Counted from the stretch's first letter, positions 36,193-46,795 are shown. The stretch: 64,000 bases of DNA from a bacterium (GCA_029933125.1 JAOZOU010000007.1:1-64000), one strand, 5' to 3'. Made by a program: numbers and translations. Notes: generated by a model from the letters alone, not told the origin.

Positions 36193-37044
36193 CTATTTAC
36201 CTATCTGCTCCAGAATGCGAGTAAGGTCATCCATCGAATAGAATTCGATTTCTATCTTGCCATGATTCCCATGGACAAGGATCCTCACGCGTGTGCCAAG
36301 CTTGCGCATAAGGGATTCCTCGAGATGCCCAATCTCAGCATTGCTGCCTTCGCGCAAGCGCTGGCGTCGAGGGCGTGCCTTCTCGCGTTGCCTCCTCCGA
36401 ACTATTGCCTCAACCTGCCTGACTGACAGTCCACGATGCCGGATCATGTGGTAAACCTGCTCAATTGCATGGGCATCCTCAAGTCCGAGAAGTGCCCTCG
36501 CATGGCCTACACTTATGTCGCCATTTTCGAGCCCCTGCCGCACCGAATCAGGCAACTGCAATAAGCGCAATGTGTTCGCAATTGTGGTCCTATCCTTGCC
36601 AATCTTCTTCGCCAGCTGCTCCTGTGTGAGAGCAAACCGCTTGATGAGTTCCTTGTAGCCGCGCGCTTCATCGATAGGGTTAAGATCCTCACGCTGAAGA
36701 TTCTCAACTAACGCAATTTCAAGGGCTTCGCTATCCGATACCTGCCTCACAAGAGCGGGAACACTCGTAAGCCCTGCCAGTTTGGCAGCCCTCAAACGCC
36801 TCTCACCCGCTACTAGCTCGTAACGACCGGCCTTGCGCCTGACTATGACTGGCTGAAGCACGCCCTGCTCGCTTATTGATTGCTTGAGGTCCTCAAGCGA
36901 CGCTTCGCTCATCCTGGTTCGCGGTTGAAATGGATTGGATGCAATCTCCTCGATGCCGATTTCAACAACGCCCTCACCTGTTGCGCCCGGCTTAAGATCA
37001 GGTATAAGGGCATCGAGCCCCTTGCCGAGAGCTCTTCTAGCCAC
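36193..37044 (-). CDS. parB: Chromosome-partitioning protein ParB
   Basis: 283 residues. N-terminal [13 protein letters not shown] box (the CTP-binding ParB/Srx fold), the helix-turn-helix region [27 protein letters not shown], and a C-terminal dimer domain. It binds parS (a perfect site is at 40335-40350), spreads on DNA and works with ParA. It overlaps parA by 8 bases. Confidence 0.97.
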   Translation of the reverse strand: MARRALGKGLDALIPDLKPGATGEGVVEIGIEEIASNPFQPRTRMSEASLEDLKQSISEQGVLQPVIVRRKAGRYELVAGERRLRAAKLAGLTSVPALVRQVSDSEALEIALVENLQREDLNPIDEARGYKELIKRFALTQEQLAKKIGKDRTTIANTLRLLQLPDSVRQGLENGDISVGHARALLGLEDAHAIEQVYHMIRHRGLSVRQVEAIVRRRQREKARPRRQRLREGSNAEIGHLEESLMRKLGTRVRILVHGNHGKIEIEFYSMDDLTRILEQIGK

Positions 37045-37801
37045 TAGCCATCACCTCCTTTGCCAATTCCATATAACTCCTTGCACCTGCAGACATTATG
37101 TCATAAAGCATGATAGGCTTGCCGAAGCTTGGGGCCTCACTTAGCCGCACATTACGCGGTATAACGGTGGTATAGACACGATCTGCGAAAAACTTGCGTG
37201 CTTCCTCAACAACCTGCTGTGAGAGATTGGTGCGGCTATCAAACATCGTGAGCAGGACACCACCGATTGTGAGGGTAGGATTGAGGTTACGGCGCACAAG
37301 ATCAATTGCATTGAGGAGCTGGCTTAATCCCTCAAGAGCATAGTATTCACACTGAACTGGTATTATCACGCTGTCGGCTGCCGCAAGGGAGTTTACAGTC
37401 AAAAGCCCAAGTGAAGGTGGGCAGTCAATGATCATGAAATCATAACTACCTCTTACGGGATCAAGCGCCCTTCTGAGGCGCATCTCACGAGCCATCATGC
37501 TCACAAGCTCAACCTCCGCACCCACGAGCCTTTGATGAGAGGGAGCAAGGTAAACGCCAGGAACTTGTGTTTCCACAATACATTCGCTAAGTGGAATATC
37601 ATCTACAAGGACCTCATAAATTGTCTTCGCACTGTTGTCGTTTATGCGAATGCCAAGGCCGCTTCCGGCATTAGCCTGAGGATCGATGTCAACGAGAAGG
37701 GTCTTACGATCAGCTACACCGAGAAAAGCTGCCAGGTTTACAGCTGTTGTTGTTTTGCCCACGCCACCCTTCTGATTGGCTATTGCTATGACCTTACCCA
37801 A
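37037..37801 (-). CDS. parA: Chromosome-partitioning ATPase ParA (Soj)
   Basis: 254 residues with deviant Walker A KGGVGKTT (11-18), [13 protein letters not shown], and Walker B region [12 protein letters not shown]. It drives segregation of the ParB-parS complex. The ATG at 37801 overlaps rsmG by 8 bases. Confidence 0.97.
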   Translation of the reverse strand: MGKVIAIANQKGGVGKTTTAVNLAAFLGVADRKTLLVDIDPQANAGSGLGIRINDNSAKTIYEVLVDDIPLSECIVETQVPGVYLAPSHQRLVGAEVELVSMMAREMRLRRALDPVRGSYDFMIIDCPPSLGLLTVNSLAAADSVIIPVQCEYYALEGLSQLLNAIDLVRRNLNPTLTIGGVLLTMFDSRTNLSQQVVEEARKFFADRVYTTVIPRNVRLSEAPSFGKPIMLYDIMSAGARSYMELAKEVMASG

Positions 37802-38492
37802 CCCTCTCCCCCCCGGATGCCATTTTCACAATCACAAAATTTCTCAAAGGGTTACACCATGTTGCCCACGGACTCGCCATTGCAACGAGCAGGCTGCCAT
37901 GCTTAAGCAGGTGCTTCTCAGCAGGCTTTATCTCTTCAAGCGCACGACTTCCCTTATAGGCGACTATCAGGCCGCCAGGTCTGAGAAGTGGAAATGCCCA
38001 TCTGAGTAAGAATCTCAGTTTCGCAACAGCACGTGCCACAACAACATCGAACGCATGGAGGTAGCTCTTCTGGAAACGAGAATCATCGACTCGGCCAAAA
38101 ACATAGGTGGCATTCTCCCGGATAGCCTCACATGCGGCTTTAAGAAACGGCTCGCGCTTGCGGCTCCCGTCACAAACCGTAACCTTTATCCTCGGTGAAA
38201 GTGATGCAAGAACAAGGCCCGGCAGGCCATTGCTCCCGCCGATATCAAGGACTTTAAGTGACATCGATGGTCCAATGATGGGTAGAACTGAAGCCGAATC
38301 ACAGAAATGATATGTTGTGAGACGCGCAGTATCCCGCCGAGATATGAGGTTCATTGACCTATTCCACTGAACTATGAGTTGTGCAAGCTTTCTCAGGCAA
38401 CTAGCTGCATCCTGGCGAACATCAATGCCTGCTTGCCCAAGCACTTGAAGTAAGGTTTCGAATTGATCGCTATGTTTGCTAATCCCTTGCAT
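37794..38492 (-). CDS. rsmG: 16S rRNA (guanine-N7) methyltransferase RsmG
   Basis: 232 residues. SAM-binding [16 protein letters not shown] in place of the usual VLDVGSGAGFPG, and VVARAVAKL; it methylates G527 of 16S rRNA. It overlaps mnmG upstream (14 bases) and parA downstream. Confidence 0.93.
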   Translation of the reverse strand: MQGISKHSDQFETLLQVLGQAGIDVRQDAASCLRKLAQLIVQWNRSMNLISRRDTARLTTYHFCDSASVLPIIGPSMSLKVLDIGGSNGLPGLVLASLSPRIKVTVCDGSRKREPFLKAACEAIRENATYVFGRVDDSRFQKSYLHAFDVVVARAVAKLRFLLRWAFPLLRPGGLIVAYKGSRALEEIKPAEKHLLKHGSLLVAMASPWATWCNPLRNFVIVKMASGGERVG

Positions 38493-40326
38493 TTTCGCTA
38501 CCTATGCGCGTTAGCTTCGAAAGATGGATGAGAATACTCGAGATATCGGCCGGCGTGATACCCGGAATCCTTGCAGCCTGCCCGATCGAGATGGGCTTCA
38601 CCCTGTTGAGCTTCTCAACAGCCTCTTTTGAGAGCCCGTGAATCGCGTTATAATCAAGCCAGGCTGGGATCTTACGCTTCTCGCTACGACTGAGCTGCTC
38701 TGCCCTTCGCATCTCGCGCGCTATGTATCCTTCATATTTTACCTCCACCTCAACGCGCTTGAGAACCTTCTCATCATACTGCCTGAGCCAGGGAGCGATA
38801 CTGACAAGATCACGCCACCCCACGCCGGGACGTTTAAGCAGCTGTTTAAGCGTCACATTGTCTTGAGATGCACCAGCTCTTTCCATCTCGAGTCGCTTCA
38901 GCACTTCCGCACACTTTTGACTACGCATCTTGACCTCTCGAGCCACCTCCTGTGGGATAAGCCCGAATTCACATCCAGAAGGCATCATGCGCTCATCAGC
39001 ATTATCCTGCCTGAGAAGGAGGCGATACTCGGCCCGTGAGGTAAACATGCGATAGGGCTCTGTCGTGCCCTTGGTAATGAGATCATCTATGAGCACACCT
39101 ATGTAAGCCTGGCTACGCCCAAGAGTAAACTCACCTCGTCCCATGATCTTCAATGCGGCATTTATCCCAGCAACTATTCCCTGTGCTGCCGCTTCCTCAT
39201 AGCCGGAGGTCCCATTTATCTGACCTGCAAGATAGAGGCCTTCGAGGCGCTTGGTTTCAAGCGTGGAGAAAAGCTCAGTGGGCTGAACAAAATCATATTC
39301 CACAGCGTAGCCGGGGCGGGTTATCTCAGCATTCTCGAGCCCAGGAATCGTCCTAACCATCTGCATTTGAACATCTTCCGGCAGACTTGTAGCGAGCCCG
39401 CTGATATAGAATTCTGTTGTATGCTCCCCCTCTGGCTCGAGAAAGAGTTGGTGTGATTCTCGCTCAGGGAATCGAACCACCTTATCCTCAATTGATGGGC
39501 AGTAGCGTGGCCCAACCCCCTCAATGCGCCCTGTAAAAAGCGGGGAGCGATCGAGATTGGCTCGGATTATGGCGTGAGTCTTCGGGGTAGTATGCGTGAT
39601 AAAGCAATCTGCCTTGGGAGTAATACTCCCTTGGGTTCGATAGGAAAATGGTTCAATATCAACTTCCCCCGCCTCTCTCCTAAGGCCTCGAAACTCAATC
39701 GACTTACCATTTATTCGAGGTGAAGTTCCTGTCTTTAGCCTCCCCATCGGAAAGCCCAGTTCTTTGAGGTGGTCAGCAAGGCCGTAGCTTGCGCACTCCC
39801 CATTGCGACCACCGATGAAGCTGTGGAGTCCGATGTGGATAGTGCCACGCAAGAAAGTGCCACTGGCAATTATGACAGCCTTTGAGAAGAACCTGTAGCC
39901 CGTCTGCGTCTCCACACCAACAACCCTATCCCCTCTTACGATAAGGCGTTCGACAAGCGCCTGCCGAAGTTCAAGTCTTTCCTGGGATTCAACAACCTTG
40001 CGCATCTCGATTTTATACATCTGGCGATCGTTCTGGGATCTGAGTGACCATACGGCTGGACCTTTGCTGCGGTTGAGCATCCGCATTTGGAGTGCTGTAC
40101 GGTCGGCAATGTAGCCTATCTCCCCGCCCAAAGCATCTACCTCTTTGACAAGATGTGACTTAGCCAATCCTCCGATAGCTGGATTACATGACATCTGCCC
40201 AAGATTCTCAACATTCAGCGTAAGCAGAAGTGTCTCACAGCCCATGCGTGCACCTGCAAGGGCAGCCTCGCATCCAGCGTGCCCCGCACCGATAACTATG
40301 ATGTCGTAAGACTTGGGGTGGTTCAT
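38479..40326 (-). CDS. mnmG: tRNA uridine-5-carboxymethylaminomethyl enzyme MnmG (GidA)
   Basis: 615 residues. FAD-binding [20 protein letters not shown] at the N-terminus and the conserved [16 protein letters not shown]. With MnmE it modifies U34 of certain tRNAs. The ATG at 40326 lies 9 bases from the parS site. Confidence 0.98.
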   Translation of the reverse strand: MNHPKSYDIIVIGAGHAGCEAALAGARMGCETLLLTLNVENLGQMSCNPAIGGLAKSHLVKEVDALGGEIGYIADRTALQMRMLNRSKGPAVWSLRSQNDRQMYKIEMRKVVESQERLELRQALVERLIVRGDRVVGVETQTGYRFFSKAVIIASGTFLRGTIHIGLHSFIGGRNGECASYGLADHLKELGFPMGRLKTGTSPRINGKSIEFRGLRREAGEVDIEPFSYRTQGSITPKADCFITHTTPKTHAIIRANLDRSPLFTGRIEGVGPRYCPSIEDKVVRFPERESHQLFLEPEGEHTTEFYISGLATSLPEDVQMQMVRTIPGLENAEITRPGYAVEYDFVQPTELFSTLETKRLEGLYLAGQINGTSGYEEAAAQGIVAGINAALKIMGRGEFTLGRSQAYIGVLIDDLITKGTTEPYRMFTSRAEYRLLLRQDNADERMMPSGCEFGLIPQEVAREVKMRSQKCAEVLKRLEMERAGASQDNVTLKQLLKRPGVGWRDLVSIAPWLRQYDEKVLKRVEVEVKYEGYIAREMRRAEQLSRSEKRKIPAWLDYNAIHGLSKEAVEKLNRVKPISIGQAARIPGITPADISSILIHLSKLTRIGSENARD

Positions 40327-40334
40327 GCCGCTAG

Positions 40335-40350
40335 TGTTTCACGTGAAACA
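40335..40350. promoter_or_regulatory. parS: Perfect parS centromere site
   Basis: TGTTTCACGTGAAACA, the exact bacterial parS palindrome, in the gap between mnmG and mnmE. ParB nucleates here. A weaker 12-of-16 half-conserved match lies in dnaA at 45439-45454. Confidence 0.95.
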
Positions 40351-40353
40351 TTC

Positions 40354-41706
40354 CTACTTGCCAATACAAAATCGGGCAAAAATCTCATCAAGCACCTCTG
40401 AAGTGACCTTCTTCCCGGTTATCTCACCGATGTAGTCAAGCGCTAATCGCAGGTCAGCAGCAATCAGCTCAAGTGAGAGCCCTCCCTCAAGCGCCTGAGA
40501 AGCTCTCTCGAGGGCTTCAAGTGCCTGCCGAATACACTGGGCGTGACGTTCGCTCACGGCTACATCCATTTCGAGACCACCGATCTTCTCTCTCGCCATC
40601 TCCTTAAGATGCTCAAGGAGCACCTCAAGTCCATCCCCCCTAAGGGCTGATACCTTGATGGGCTGCTTAAGAAGCCCAAGATCAGCCCTTGCTGGAAGAT
40701 CGATTTTGTTTGCAACCACGAGATGTGGCTTCTTGGTAACTTCTCTCAGAATATCCCGGTCAGCCTCACTTAAGGGTTCGCTTACATCGATAACGACAAG
40801 AGCAACATCACATGAATCAAGGCAGGCAAGGCTACGTCGTACAGCCTCTGCCTCAATTAGATCATCACTTCCACCAAGCCCAGCTGTGTCATGAAGATTG
40901 AGGCAAAAGCCATTGAGATTGAATCTCGCATCAACAGTGTCTCGCGTTGTGCCAGGCAGTGGACTCACAATGACACGCTCTCGCCCAATGAGGCTGTTGA
41001 AGAGACTGGATTTGCCAACATTTGCTCTTCCGACTATTGCCACCTCGAGGCCATTCTTCAGATAGCGTCCCTTCTCCTCTGTACCAAGGAGCACCCGAAG
41101 CTGTTTACCTGCTGCATCCAGGCTCTCCATGAGAGCATGGCGATTGGCTTCGTCAATTTCCTCCTCAGGAAAATCTATCTCTGCCTCAACCTCTATGAGC
41201 CTTTCAAACAGTACCCTCTCAATGCGAGCAAGCCTCAAAGAAAGTCCACCCTTAAGCTGGCGAAGAGCAAGCCTGTGGGCTTTCTCGTTGGCTGCCCTTA
41301 CGATGTCACAAACGGCCTCAGCCTGTGCAAGATCAATCTTGCCGTTGAGGAAAGCACGGCGAGTAAATTCACCTGGCTCAGCCAGCCGAGCTCCGCACTC
41401 AATGAGGCGCCTCAAGATAAGCCTCGGTGCCACCATTCCGCCATGGCAGGAAATTTCAACAACATCCTCACCTGTAAAGGACCTCGGTCTTCTCATAACT
41501 GCAAGCAGAACTTCATCAAGTGAGGTGCCATCCTCGCTGACCACTTCACCGTGAAGCACAGACCGATCTCGAGCCCGCGACGGCTTTGTGTGCCCCCTGA
41601 AGACCTCATCGGCTATTGCCAGTGCCTGGGGCCCACTCAATCTTATGACTCCGACAGCTGATTCCCCTGGGGTTGTAGCAAGAGCTGCTATGGTATCCTC
41701 ACTCAC
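40354..41706 (-). CDS. mnmE: tRNA-modification GTPase MnmE (TrmE)
   Basis: 450 residues from the GTG at 41706, which gives the family N-terminus (SEDTIAALATTPGESAVGVIRLSG); an upstream ATG (41787) would add non-family sequence overlapping jag. GTPase motifs GRANVGKSSLFN and DTAGL. The C-terminus ends in CIGK with the family's conserved Cys. Works with MnmG. Its start overlaps the end of jag. Confidence 0.95.
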   Translation of the reverse strand: MSEDTIAALATTPGESAVGVIRLSGPQALAIADEVFRGHTKPSRARDRSVLHGEVVSEDGTSLDEVLLAVMRRPRSFTGEDVVEISCHGGMVAPRLILRRLIECGARLAEPGEFTRRAFLNGKIDLAQAEAVCDIVRAANEKAHRLALRQLKGGLSLRLARIERVLFERLIEVEAEIDFPEEEIDEANRHALMESLDAAGKQLRVLLGTEEKGRYLKNGLEVAIVGRANVGKSSLFNSLIGRERVIVSPLPGTTRDTVDARFNLNGFCLNLHDTAGLGGSDDLIEAEAVRRSLACLDSCDVALVVIDVSEPLSEADRDILREVTKKPHLVVANKIDLPARADLGLLKQPIKVSALRGDGLEVLLEHLKEMAREKIGGLEMDVAVSERHAQCIRQALEALERASQALEGGLSLELIAADLRLALDYIGEITGKKVTSEVLDEIFARFCIGK

Positions 41707-42394
41707 CACTTCCCTTTCTCGCCTCCCCATTGGACCTGGAACGGCGCTGCGGAGCAATAACCACGCTCTTAAGATCGCCGTCCCCAACTGTATAGGTTCT
41801 TACCTGAGGGTCATTTGCAAGAGCAAGATGTATAATGCGCCTTTCTGAAGCCGGCAGAGGCTCAACCTGCATTTCCTTGTTGGACGCTTTCACCTTAGCA
41901 GCCATAGAGAGTGCCTTGTTCTTCAAGGCATTGGTCCGCCGCTCGCGGTATCCACCCACGTCGATCTGCAAACGCACACTTCGCTTAAGTTGCTTCCCAA
42001 CCATTCGCCGTGCAAGATGCTCGAGAGCCTCTAGGTTTTGTCCCTTCTTGCCAATAAGAAGTCCATCCACACCAGCCGTATCAATCCTCACAAGGTGAAT
42101 ATCATCCTTTACGTCTACACTGACCTGTGCACTGATCTCCATAAGTTTCAAAAGATTGCTAAGCATCTCCTCAATCTTCGCCTTTGTGGCTTGCCCGCCA
42201 TCCCTCTTACGAACAAGCACTCGTGCTTGTTTGGCACCAACAAGCCCCAGGACACCTTTTGACCCCTCCTCCAGCACCTCCACTTCAACCTCATCCCTCG
42301 TTGCACCCAAGCGTGCAAGAGCACTCTCGATGGCTTCTTCAACTGTGCGCCCTTCATTCACAACTTCATGAGATTCAGTGAGGTGGTTTTCCAT
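41699..42394 (-). CDS. jag: Jag/KhpB RNA-binding protein (KH-R3H)
   Basis: 231 residues. N-terminal Jag domain (GRTVEEAIESALARLGATRDEVEVEVLE), KH domain with GKKGQNLEALEHLARR (GxxG loop), then the R3H segment LPASERRIIHLALAND. It is thought to bind RNA with KhpA, and it sits next to yidC as in many bacteria. Confidence 0.93.
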   Translation of the reverse strand: MENHLTESHEVVNEGRTVEEAIESALARLGATRDEVEVEVLEEGSKGVLGLVGAKQARVLVRKRDGGQATKAKIEEMLSNLLKLMEISAQVSVDVKDDIHLVRIDTAGVDGLLIGKKGQNLEALEHLARRMVGKQLKRSVRLQIDVGGYRERRTNALKNKALSMAAKVKASNKEMQVEPLPASERRIIHLALANDPQVRTYTVGDGDLKSVVIAPQRRSRSNGEARKGSGE

Positions 42395-42426
42395 GGTTAT
42401 CCTCCGGTTGCTGTTACAACATCTCC

Positions 42427-44046
42427 CTACTCAGACCTCGCCATCATGTACTGATGGACAATCGTTAACACGTTGTTAATTAGCCAGTAAAGCACAAGCC
42501 CCGAGGGAAATCTATAGAAAAGTACAGTAAAAATAATAGGCATGAAGTAGGTCATCGTAGCCTGTCTTGGATCTCGCGTGGTCATCTTTTGCTGAATGAA
42601 CATAGCAATTCCCATGAGAATCGGCAACACGCTCACGGCATTGCCAATGAATGGTAATGAAAAAGGCAGGCGAGCTACAACGTCTGGAACGGATAAGTCC
42701 TTGATCCAAAGGACGAAGCCTGCTCGACGCAGTTCTATTGTTCGCGAGAGCACATTGAAGAGTGCTATGAAGAATGGCATCTGAAGAAGCATAGGCAGGC
42801 ACCCACCCAACGGATTTATTCCTCGCTCTCGATAAAGTTCCAGCATAGCACGATTGAGCTTCTGGGGATCGTTCTTATACTTTTCCCTCAGCTTCTCCAA
42901 CTCGGGCTGCAGACGCTGCATCTCACGCATCGACTTCATGCTTTTCTGCGTTAGGGGATAGAAGAGGAATTTCGTTAGACTTGAAAGAATTATGATGACG
43001 AGCCCATAGTTGGGGACGACCTTGTGAACCAAGAGCATAAAGGCAAAGACCAGCTTACTGAGGGGACGGATCCACCTCCACCCAAAGTCCACTGCCTTCT
43101 CAAGCCCGAGTCCCATGGCCTTAAGGCTTTCATAGTCGAGAGGGCCAACATAGAGAGCGAATCTTGTGGCCTCTTGACCCTTGAGATCAACTTCGCCAGC
43201 AACCCCAACAGCCTCCTTCCCACGCGGGAAGGCTCTGGCCACAGCAAAAATTCCGTCCTTTGCAGCAAGCGCAGCAAGAAAGTACTTGGTTTTTACACCT
43301 GTCCACTTCAATTGAGCACCCAAAGGCATTTCCTTGTGTTTCCTCACGCTCCCAAGGCTCTCCTTGACGAAGCCATTATCGCCAAAGGCAAGAGCAGCGA
43401 AATTGCGAAGGTCATCCTTGCGATTGGGTTCTGTGGAGTTAAGCCCCGAGTACCAGCCAATTTCAATAGATCGAATGCTCTCACGTCCAGGTCCCTCAAT
43501 CTCAACCCCAAAATCCAGCAGGTATGAGTCTGCCGAGAATGCAATTGTCTTTCTTACCTTAAGCCCCTCAGGCGTAACCAAAGTAAGCTCAAGCGATTTA
43601 CTCTCACCTGGAGCAAGAGTGATCTTCTTTATAGAGGCTTCAAACTTTGCGGCGGAAAGATCAATCCTTTCGCCCGTCTTAAGATGAAGAGCGACTGCAA
43701 GGGGCAGACTGTCGGTGGCAATGCTGTCGCCCTGCGGTACAAGCTCGACTGGCTTGCCATCAGCCGTCAGATAGTCGTGAAGTTTGAAACTTGTGATTAC
43801 CCCTCCTCGTGTTGACAGCAATGCTGTATAGATGGGGCTTTCGATCGTCAGGGTTTCAGCCTCAGCTATGCCAGGTACAATCCTTACTGGGACACTTTCG
43901 CGATGAGTTGTGTCAGATGGGGCAACCTCTTCGGGCGGAGCCTGTTGTGGTATCTGCGTAGGTGGGGTTTTTTTCAGGAACAGGGAGTTCCAGATAAGAA
44001 GAACCAGGAACATCAAGAGGACTGCAAGAAGTGTACGCTTTTCCAT
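42427..44046 (-). CDS. yidC: Membrane protein insertase YidC
   Basis: 539 residues. N-terminal membrane helix, large periplasmic domain (about 60-320), then five membrane helices with GGCLPMLLQMPFFIALF. The long form with periplasmic domain is the Gram-negative type. It inserts membrane proteins, including rotary-ATPase c subunits in other bacteria. Confidence 0.97.
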   Translation of the reverse strand: MEKRTLLAVLLMFLVLLIWNSLFLKKTPPTQIPQQAPPEEVAPSDTTHRESVPVRIVPGIAEAETLTIESPIYTALLSTRGGVITSFKLHDYLTADGKPVELVPQGDSIATDSLPLAVALHLKTGERIDLSAAKFEASIKKITLAPGESKSLELTLVTPEGLKVRKTIAFSADSYLLDFGVEIEGPGRESIRSIEIGWYSGLNSTEPNRKDDLRNFAALAFGDNGFVKESLGSVRKHKEMPLGAQLKWTGVKTKYFLAALAAKDGIFAVARAFPRGKEAVGVAGEVDLKGQEATRFALYVGPLDYESLKAMGLGLEKAVDFGWRWIRPLSKLVFAFMLLVHKVVPNYGLVIIILSSLTKFLFYPLTQKSMKSMREMQRLQPELEKLREKYKNDPQKLNRAMLELYRERGINPLGGCLPMLLQMPFFIALFNVLSRTIELRRAGFVLWIKDLSVPDVVARLPFSLPFIGNAVSVLPILMGIAMFIQQKMTTRDPRQATMTYFMPIIFTVLFYRFPSGLVLYWLINNVLTIVHQYMMARSE

Positions 44047-44056
44047 AATGATTCAC

Positions 44057-44281
44057 CTAAGGGACTGGATCAAAGCCGCTTCCACCAAGTGGATGACACC
44101 TCAAAATACGTCTGATTGCCAGGCTCAGTCCCTTTCGCAGTCCGTATCTTTTAAGCGCATCCAGAGCATAACTTGAGCAAGAAGGTGTGAATCTGCAACT
44201 CGGCGGCAGGAGTGGTGAAATCATAAGCCTATATGCATGTATGAGCCCGATGAGAGCTCGAAGCCAAAACCGCTCAAGCAT
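44057..44281 (-). CDS. yidD: YidD, membrane protein insertion efficiency factor
   Basis: 74 residues from the ATG at 44281. Family motif [27 protein letters not shown] and [12 protein letters not shown]. It overlaps the rnpA stop by 8 bases. The small membrane-associated protein assists YidC. Confidence 0.93.
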   Translation of the reverse strand: MLERFWLRALIGLIHAYRLMISPLLPPSCRFTPSCSSYALDALKRYGLRKGLSLAIRRILRCHPLGGSGFDPVP

Positions 44282-44636
44282 TCCCCTCAAGTAAGCCTTC
44301 CTTTTCAAACATCTCTGCCATGTCCAATCCAATCTCAGTGCTTTTTGCCTCAGTCGCTTGCGGTTTGGCGACAAAGACCACCCAGAAACCATTGCTCTTA
44401 AGGTTTGGCTTAAGCCTCCGGTAAGCCTCGCGCAGCACACGGCGAGCTCGATTGCGCTTAGCGGCTTTGCCAACGCCTTTGCCGGCAATAAAACCTGCCT
44501 TAAGTTGCAGATCCTCACGCACAAGCAAAAAGGCTTTGTACGCGCCCCTGTCAATCAACTTCCCCTCTTTTATAACTTCTTTATATTCAAACTGCTTGGT
44601 AATCCTTTCGCTCTTCTTGAGCCCCTCATGCGGCAA
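44274..44636 (-). CDS. rnpA: RNase P protein component RnpA
   Basis: 120 residues if started at the TTG 44636 ([22 protein letters not shown]), the usual family length. The frame is also open from an ATG at 44714 inside rpmH, which would add 26 residues (146 in all). It contains the RNR box ([15 protein letters not shown]). It overlaps rpmH by 11 bases or more. The protein helps the RNase P RNA process tRNA 5' ends. Confidence 0.92.
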   Translation of the reverse strand: MPHEGLKKSERITKQFEYKEVIKEGKLIDRGAYKAFLLVREDLQLKAGFIAGKGVGKAAKRNRARRVLREAYRRLKPNLKSNGFWVVFVAKPQATEAKSTEIGLDMAEMFEKEGLLEGNA

Positions 44637-44760
44637 GGCGCTTTCTCCCCCGCCTTCTACGGCGTTTGAGCACGGCTCTTCCCTCGGGGCTGCTGGACCG
44701 CTTTCTGAAGCCATGTTTGCGCTTGCGCTTGCGATTGTGAGGCTGATATGTTCGCTTCAA
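44626..44760 (-). CDS. rpmH: 50S ribosomal protein L34
   Basis: 44 residues starting with TTG at 44760 (GGGGGA upstream; the nearby ATG is out of frame): [20 protein letters not shown] and a basic C-terminus ([12 protein letters not shown]). Matches L34 across its whole length. It heads the rpmH-rnpA-yidD-yidC-jag-mnmE-mnmG-rsmG-parA-parB run, the usual group next to oriC. Confidence 0.96.
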   Translation of the reverse strand: MKRTYQPHNRKRKRKHGFRKRSSSPEGRAVLKRRRRRGRKRLAA

Positions 44761-45256
44761 TTTTCATCCCCCTTGATGTTTGCAATCTGTCGGATTGTAA
44801 GTGGTAACTCCCTTAGATGTCAAGACATTTTGCGTTGTCCTATCGCCATTCTTTGCCATTTTCTTCACTAATTGACAAAAAAGCTTGCATGCAATTTCAC
44901 AAGCTGGTAATATGTGTTTCAACGCGCTGGAGAGTGGGGTTAAACAATGTGGATAACCGGGCGAAATCTTTTCTCACGGTCAAGGTCCCTAACATCGCCT
45001 GACCATTCCTATCCACACCGCTTGCGATGTGCACCAGAGGTGTGGATAACTGTGCTCGGATATATTGTTTATCTCGTCTTATCTTGTTGTACCACAACGG
45101 ATTACGTACTTATCAACGGTTGTGGACAACCTGGGGGTTACATAACTCGGTGCAGTGACACCTTCCTCTGGTGAATCTCCAGCTTAAGCCTTTATTCCCG
45201 AACCTCGTAGAGTTGTGGATAATCTGTGGACTTTGTGCCTGATGAGGGTTTGAGAT
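44761..45256. promoter_or_regulatory. oriC: Replication-origin region upstream of dnaA
   Basis: The non-coding stretch between divergent rpmH and dnaA contains DnaA boxes: perfect TGTGGATAA at 44948-44956, 45041-45049 and 45214-45222, and 8-of-9 matches at 45009-45017 and 45121-45129. Gene direction switches here from leftward to rightward. A small inverted repeat (AGCTTG/CAAGCT, 44882-44905) is also present. The promoters of rpmH and dnaA must lie here, but I cannot place them. Confidence 0.88.
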
Positions 45257-46597
45257 ATGGAAGTTTCGGCAAGTGAAATCTGGAAGCAAGCTGTAGCTCA
45301 ACTCGATTCCAAGCTTGACAGCCACAGTTTCGAAACCTGGATTGTACCAATCAAGCCTCTTGGAATCGATGGAAGATCCTTTCGCCTCGGTGTGCCCAGC
45401 CGGTTCTTCGCTAACTGGCTTGAGAAACATCATGCAAACATTTTACGTGAAACTCTCAGGGAAATAACCGGAAGTGAATTTGATCTCGACTTTGACATAA
45501 TCGCATCTGAAGAACCTCCGCTTGAGATTGTTTCTGAGAAACCAGTCTCCTCGCCCCGGCGCACAGCCAATGGCACATACCTTAATCCGAAGTATACTTT
45601 TCAAAATTTCGTTGTTGGCAGCAGCAATCAATTTGCACATGCAGCTGCCAAGGCTGTCGCCGAAGATCCTGCACACAGATACAATCCCCTCTTCATATAT
45701 GGCGGCGTCGGCTTAGGCAAAACCCACATCATGCAAGCTATTGGAAATCATGTCCTCGCAACAAAGCCTGACCTTAGAGTTTGTTATGTTTCAGCCGAGA
45801 GATTTATGAATGAGATGATATATGCGATTCAGCATGGTAGCACAATTGGCTTTCGCAACAAGTATCGTGGCATCGATGTTCTTTTGATTGATGATGTGCA
45901 GTTCCTCGCGGGTAAGGATAGTACCCAGGAGGAATTCTTCCACACCTTCAATTCACTCTACGATGCACGTAAGCAGATAGTTCTGACGAGTGATCGGGCA
46001 CCCAAGGATATCGCTACTCTTGAGGAACGCCTTGTTTCACGATTTGAATGGGGACTTGTAACGGATATCCAACCACCCAACTTTGAGACACGTGTTGCAA
46101 TCCTAAAGAAGAAAACTGAAGAGGAGCAAATTTCCATCCCTGATGAAGTCTTCCATATGATTGCAAGTAGTATAAAGTCAAACATCCGCGAACTCGAAGG
46201 CTCACTTGTTAAACTCATCGCTTACGCCTCACTGACTGGTAAACCCATCACAACTGAGCTTGCAACGGAAGCCCTTAAAGACATCCTCGAACCTCAAACA
46301 AGAACCATTGGAATCGAAGATATAAAACGTGCCGTCGCCAACTACTACAAGATCTCGCCTGACGCTTTAGTCGGACGCAAGCGCACATCAGCAATCGCTC
46401 TACCCCGCCAGGTTGCAATGTATCTCGCAAGGATGCTTACCAATATGTCACTCACAGAGATAGGGAGTAGCTTTGGCAAGCGAGATCATACGACTGTGAT
46501 TCATGCTTGCGATAAGATTGGCGAAATGACAAAGTCCGATGCAAGTTTTAGGGCTCAGATAGACCATCTCGTTGAGATAATAAAACAATCTGCATAA
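45257..46597 (+). CDS. dnaA: Chromosomal replication initiator DnaA
   Basis: 446 residues. N-terminal domain I (IWKQAVAQLDSKLDSHSFETW), a short linker, AAA+ domain with Walker A GGVGLGKTH and Walker B LLIDDVQFLAGK, and the C-terminal DNA-binding domain with the signature GSSFGKRDHTTVIHACDKI. It opens the origin and loads helicase with partners. Confidence 0.99.
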   Translation: MEVSASEIWKQAVAQLDSKLDSHSFETWIVPIKPLGIDGRSFRLGVPSRFFANWLEKHHANILRETLREITGSEFDLDFDIIASEEPPLEIVSEKPVSSPRRTANGTYLNPKYTFQNFVVGSSNQFAHAAAKAVAEDPAHRYNPLFIYGGVGLGKTHIMQAIGNHVLATKPDLRVCYVSAERFMNEMIYAIQHGSTIGFRNKYRGIDVLLIDDVQFLAGKDSTQEEFFHTFNSLYDARKQIVLTSDRAPKDIATLEERLVSRFEWGLVTDIQPPNFETRVAILKKKTEEEQISIPDEVFHMIASSIKSNIRELEGSLVKLIAYASLTGKPITTELATEALKDILEPQTRTIGIEDIKRAVANYYKISPDALVGRKRTSAIALPRQVAMYLARMLTNMSLTEIGSSFGKRDHTTVIHACDKIGEMTKSDASFRAQIDHLVEIIKQSA

Positions 46598-46679
46598 CCT
46601 GGGGAAAACTGCGTGGGTTTCCTGGTGAAACCTTTGTTAGTAAAGATGAAGTTGACAGCAGACGTTCATACTTCAGGAG

Positions 46680-46795
46680 TTTTCCACAGCAAGCTAACCG
46701 AAGCTTAACTTTAAGCAAGGGGGCGAAACTGTAAGTATCTGCTAAAGTTGGTAACTTTCTCCACAAATTCACAGTGTCTATTTCTACTTCTACTA
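46680..46795 (+). promoter_or_regulatory. Predicted origin-unwinding element with DnaA-trios
   Basis: Between dnaA and dnaN: DnaA boxes TTTTCCACA (46680-46688) and TTCTCCACA (46757-46765), both 8 of 9. After a 12-base gap come six consecutive DnaA-trios, + strand CTA TTT CTA CTT CTA CTA (46778-46795), i.e. 3'-GAT AAA GAT GAA GAT GAT on the lower strand. Box and trios have the order and polarity of the Bacillus subtilis basal unwinding system. Confidence 0.7.

Noticed and set aside
40891-41523. 210-codon frame antisense to mnmE
   Set aside because: Shadow of a well-conserved gene; no ribosome site.
45439-45454. Second parS site in dnaA
   Set aside because: Only 12 of 16 positions match and it lies inside coding sequence; noted as weak only.
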